From CAZCBJ01 sp964496705 (GTDB lineage Bacteria; Chloroflexota; Anaerolineae; Anaerolineales; Anaerolineaceae): DNA of 36,028 nt. This document shows positions 35,362 to 36,028 of the stretch, piece after piece. Made by a program: the position numbers and the translations under genes. The notes below the pieces were generated by a model. It made no database searches and was not told where the DNA came from. It was given only the letters and a program-made list of their open reading frames with translations. Within the stretch, counting starts at the first letter, position 1. Every line of letters begins with the position of its first letter. The stretch lies in the NCBI GenBank assembly GCA_964496705.1, contig CAZCBJ010000017.1, positions 1 to 36,028 on the forward strand, written 5' to 3'.

Positions 35362-36028
<667 letters not shown>

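Overview
The window looks like chromosomal DNA from a high-GC member of the Chloroflexota, most likely Anaerolineae; this rests on protein style (Thr/Pro-rich linkers before a membrane anchor, GH38/GH31/DUF4127 sugar genes, a MoxR-linked ABC operon, Cys-rich ferredoxins with an alpha/alpha-toroid partner) and on families of dispersed palindromic repeats. It is a metagenome-style scaffold: there is one 100-N gap, and both sides of it end in the same 39 bases.

Left part (1-11.7 kb): a 5'-partial GH38 alpha-mannosidase, a free-standing LON-domain protein with a leaderless-looking promoter, a DUF4127 protein, then a minus-strand group: DUF4434-like TIM-barrel protein, alpha/alpha-toroid protein, winged-helix/Cys-rich/2[4Fe-4S] protein (ATGA overlap with the toroid gene), ICMT-like membrane methyltransferase, and a secreted TPR protein.

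Middle-left (11.7-15.6 kb): an AT-richer strip of three co-oriented genes (CPBP protease, a second Cys-rich ferredoxin, DUF998) bounded on both sides by the same aggregate of direct repeats. Between the ferredoxin and CPBP genes lies a 101-bp element with the layout of an integron attC site. Next come a RibD-C reductase, a lipocalin-like protein and a methyltransferase, which form one minus-strand operon.

Centre (17.5-23.1 kb): the most striking part. Minus strand: an AAA ATPase (ExeA/TniB type), a 110-aa unknown, a phage-antirepressor-like coiled-coil protein, and a protein with a DnaA domain I-like N-terminus. Plus strand, divergent: ParA and ParB. Between the unknown and antirepressor genes lies about 300 bp with four copies of a TAAATATYGY motif, palindromes and a near-DnaA box. 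Between parA and parB lie four palindromes spaced exactly 69 bp. This looks like an uncharacterised replication/partition locus, possibly from a plasmid or integrative element.

Right part (23.1-36.0 kb): YicI-type GH31 alpha-xylosidase, a UPF0175/DUF3368 toxin-antitoxin pair with a candidate operator, an M20 peptidase overlapping a nucleoside hydrolase, and an operon of a large exported membrane protein, ABC ATPase, ABC-2 permease, a coiled-coil protein with GQNPGQ repeats, and a MoxR ATPase cut by the window end. A GC-rich REP-like hairpin recurs just upstream of four start codons (DUF4127, the TPR protein, parB, moxR). No rRNA, tRNA or CRISPR array was seen.
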